From the NCBI GenBank assembly GCA_031269065.1, contig JAIRWJ010000059.1, positions 1 to 15,203 on the forward strand: 15,203 nucleotides of DNA, written 5' to 3'. The notes under the pieces are model-generated. The model ran no database searches, had not been told where the DNA came from, and saw nothing but the letters and a program-made list of their open reading frames with translations. Positions 13,416 to 15,203 of the stretch are shown here, in pieces. The position numbers and the translations under genes are program-made. Numbering within the stretch: position 1 is the stretch's first letter; each line of letters starts with the position of its first letter. Source of the DNA: Rickettsiales bacterium. Its GTDB lineage: Bacteria > Pseudomonadota > Alphaproteobacteria > Rickettsiales > UBA1997.

Positions 13416-14513
13416 ATGTTTATAGGCAATGCGGTTGCAGCATCACCTGCTATCTATAGGAATTTGCAGGAAATTTACGATAAATTTGATGTCATAATGT
13501 TCGATTCCCACGGGGTACTTTGGAGTGGAAGAGAATTCTATGAAAACACCAAAGACCTTATGGCAGAATTAGTAAGAAAAGGCAAAATAGTTTACGTAAT
13601 ATCGAACATGACGGAAGTTTCCTCCGACGCAAAGAAAGACTATGATAACGAGGGAATCGTTGAAGGTAAACACTTTCACAGTCTCATCACATCCGGTGAA
13701 TACACCAGGCGAGCCTTGCTGGCCGGTGAGTTGAAGTTCGAGGATAGAAGCAATCCCACAAGAGTTTATATGCTTGGTAGCCCGAATACAGCTATGTTTA
13801 AAGGGACAAAGTACAAGGTTGTGCAAAATATCAAAGACGCCGACTTTGTGTATGTTTCTATGCCAAGACTTAGCGAAGAGCAGTTTAAAAAATACCCTAA
13901 TAAGGAACAACTCCGGGAAAGTGCTCTGGATCTGTTCGGAAGTACCGCCAGAACATGGGATAGTCTGGTCATAGATCCGTTCATTCCAGAATTGAAGAAA
14001 TTCAAGAAATATAATCTGCCTATGCTGATCACCAGTCCAAATCTGATGGTGGAGGAGAGTGCCAGAGGCAGTAATGAAAAGAACCTGGTTGTAAGACATG
14101 GGGCTATAGCTGAGGCTTATGAAATGATGGGCGGCAGGGTAATCAGGATTGGCAAGCCTCATAGAGAAATCTTTGACCTAGCTGTTAGAGATGCAGAGAA
14201 GCGACTAGCCAGAAAGCTCGAAAGAAATAGAATACTTATGGTTGGAGATAGCATCGGGACGGATATCTGCGGCGCAAAAAATGCAGGCCTAAAATCCGCT
14301 CTGTGTGTGGAAACTGGAACAACTTTTGAAAAATTGAAAAAACAGCTGGAGTTGAAGTATAAAGAACTCCAGAAAGACGCTGAAAAGCTTGCTAAATTCA
14401 GACAGCAGGAGCAAAAGATTAGATATGATATGCTACTGAAACTTCAGAAGGAAAAGAACTGCGTGGCAGATTATATGATAGAGGGAGTTTCCATTGGCTA
14501 TGTGGCCAGATGA
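13416..14513 (+). CDS. HAD-superfamily class IIA hydrolase, alphaproteobacterial type
   Basis: This 365-residue cytosolic protein of the NagD-like HAD-IIA class is probably a phosphatase acting on a small phosphorylated metabolite. Motif I is VIMFDSHGVLWSG with nucleophile D30 but His (32) where most HAD phosphatases have the acid/base Asp. Motif II is VISNMT (S63), motif III the Lys in RIGKPHREIF (K247), and motif IV VGDSIGTD (277-283). The usual IIA cap lies between II and III. After VETGTT an unusual Lys/Glu/Gln-rich helical stretch (about 303-347) is inserted before the expected closing strand (VADYMIEGVSIG), making the protein longer than typical members. ATG 13416 is chosen because AAGGAG lies five bases upstream; an in-frame upstream GTG at 13356 lacks such a site. 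The loss of the second Asp leaves its activity uncertain. Confidence 0.85.
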   Translation: MFIGNAVAASPAIYRNLQEIYDKFDVIMFDSHGVLWSGREFYENTKDLMAELVRKGKIVYVISNMTEVSSDAKKDYDNEGIVEGKHFHSLITSGEYTRRALLAGELKFEDRSNPTRVYMLGSPNTAMFKGTKYKVVQNIKDADFVYVSMPRLSEEQFKKYPNKEQLRESALDLFGSTARTWDSLVIDPFIPELKKFKKYNLPMLITSPNLMVEESARGSNEKNLVVRHGAIAEAYEMMGGRVIRIGKPHREIFDLAVRDAEKRLARKLERNRILMVGDSIGTDICGAKNAGLKSALCVETGTTFEKLKKQLELKYKELQKDAEKLAKFRQQEQKIRYDMLLKLQKEKNCVADYMIEGVSIGYVAR

Positions 14514-14634
14514 GCCTGAATATATGGTAGACTATCTATATTTTTATAAACAAATTGCGGAGAAGGCTGTGGTTGATGGGTCCATTCTATTGTCCTGTCA
14601 GGCCGTTTCAAGTGATTTTATGGGTCGAGCATAA
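14500..14634 (+). CDS. Possible small protein, 44 residues, overlapping the HAD gene end
   Basis: ATG 14500 begins inside the last codons of the HAD gene, overlapping it by 14 bases, and runs to TAA 14632-14634. The protein has a coherent composition (MWPDEPEYMVDYLYFYKQIA, then EKAVVDGSILLSCQ). A GGGAG sequence lies twelve bases upstream, rather far for a ribosome site. It could be a coupled small gene, a remnant of a longer gene, or chance. Confidence 0.3.
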   Translation: MWPDEPEYMVDYLYFYKQIAEKAVVDGSILLSCQAVSSDFMGRA

Positions 14635-14686
14635 AAAGTATCATAGAAGGAGAGTATAAAAATAGCCATTCTATGGTACTCCCTAC

Positions 14687-15203
14687 CTAGTGAGATTTTT
14701 TAGAGAATTTATCAATTTTTTCCCTGGTCTCAGACTCATATTTCAAAAAAATCTTTCCTTTTACTCTTAGATCAATCTCCTCCAAACCCACATCCAGGCC
14801 ATGTGTGTCCATCAAATCGGCCAGCGCTGTCCAGGCTTCGGTTGCCTGGTCACTGTTCTCCGGCATCCTCACTAGTACGTTATTTCTGAGTCTCAGATCC
14901 CATCTTCTATCCCCTACCCGGATAATGGCCGAAACCCTTCGAGCCACACTGTCATGTATCGATAATCTATTAAACACTTTCCTCACCTCTCCGGAGTCAA
15001 AATTACTGTCAACCACCAAAAACAGATAACCGAAGTTGGCAATTTCTTCATCTGGAATATTTATTTTTTCGCCAAACTCATTTACTAGGATGTAATTGTT
15101 ATAGTCACTAGAAAATATTGCGAAAGGACTGTGTTCGGTCACAAAAATTTTCAGTTTATCAGGTATGATCTTATGCACATATAGTCTACTGATCCAAGGA
15201 TCG
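14687..15203 (-). CDS. ftsQ: Cell-division protein FtsQ, partial (N-terminus off the right edge)
   Basis: FtsQ is a single-pass inner-membrane protein that links early and late parts of the divisome through FtsB and FtsL. The visible part covers the end of the POTRA region and the β domain. The frame is open to the edge: DPWISRLYMHKIIPDKLKIF, then VTEHSPFAIF, matches the family 'a.V.r..Pdtl.i.v.Er.p.A' region. SAIIRVGDRRWDLRLRNNVL followed by VRMPE and EEIDLRVKGKIFLK matches the 'gRRWdl.l.nG..v.LPe ... idLR' β domain. The ATG at 15178 is therefore internal, not the start. The short charged tail after the last strand is usual. Downstream there is no ftsA; instead the HAD gene converges on it. 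Confidence 0.85.
   Translation of the reverse strand, partial: DPWISRLYVHKIIPDKLKIFVTEHSPFAIFSSDYNNYILVNEFGEKINIPDEEIANFGYLFLVVDSNFDSGEVRKVFNRLSIHDSVARRVSAIIRVGDRRWDLRLRNNVLVRMPENSDQATEAWTALADLMDTHGLDVGLEEIDLRVKGKIFLKYESETREKIDKFSKKSH

Noticed and set aside
14635..14690. Bidirectional terminator between the HAD gene and ftsQ
   Set aside because: GGAG and CTCC arms exist around 14648-14683, but the stem is short and interrupted and has no clear T-run.

Overview
The window looks like a piece of chromosome from an AT-rich alphaproteobacterium, probably a host-associated one of the Rickettsiales/Holosporales type. This is inferred from a divergent FtsQ, a HAD-IIA hydrolase of a type known in alphaproteobacteria, a tRNA-Thr with encoded CCA, low GC and many decaying mobile genes. 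No rRNA or other taxonomic marker is present, so the placement is tentative.

Layout: (1) Positions 1-3677, minus strand, hold a tight four-gene operon. In transcription order these are a class I methyltransferase, a short protein resembling the catalytic half of class I lysyl-tRNA synthetase, a MurG-like GT-B glycosyltransferase, and a GT4 glycosyltransferase that runs off the left edge. (2) An IS1-family element (3775-4805) sits just upstream of the operon promoter; its transposase frame is broken. (3) A complete MsbA-type ABC exporter lies at 5111-6856 (minus) with its own promoter. (4) A degraded trace of a phage terminase large subunit lies at about 6940-7277. (5) A replicon-like block spans 7350-10990: a cluster of TTACAA/TTGTAA words that resembles an iteron origin, a Toprim/DUF927 primase-helicase gene split into four pieces by three single-base frame changes, a 51-codon gene, an AlpA/HTH_17-type regulator, and a control region with several palindromes. 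(6) Positions 11218-12366 hold an unrecognised 312-aa gene with an in-frame stop before a further 69 open codons. (7) Ordinary chromosome follows: tRNA-Thr(CGT), a HAD-IIA hydrolase on the plus strand, and a partial ftsQ on the minus strand at the right edge.

How the parts work together: the left operon probably builds a glycan or glycoside. The synthetase-like protein may attach an amino acid to it, and the adjacent exporter may carry a lipid-linked or small-molecule product; this functional link is inference. The middle block looks like a decaying integrated plasmid or satellite/prophage replication module, with regulator, small protein, primase-helicase and origin-like repeats but no integrase in view. 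The most unusual element is the synthetase-like protein in a glycan operon.
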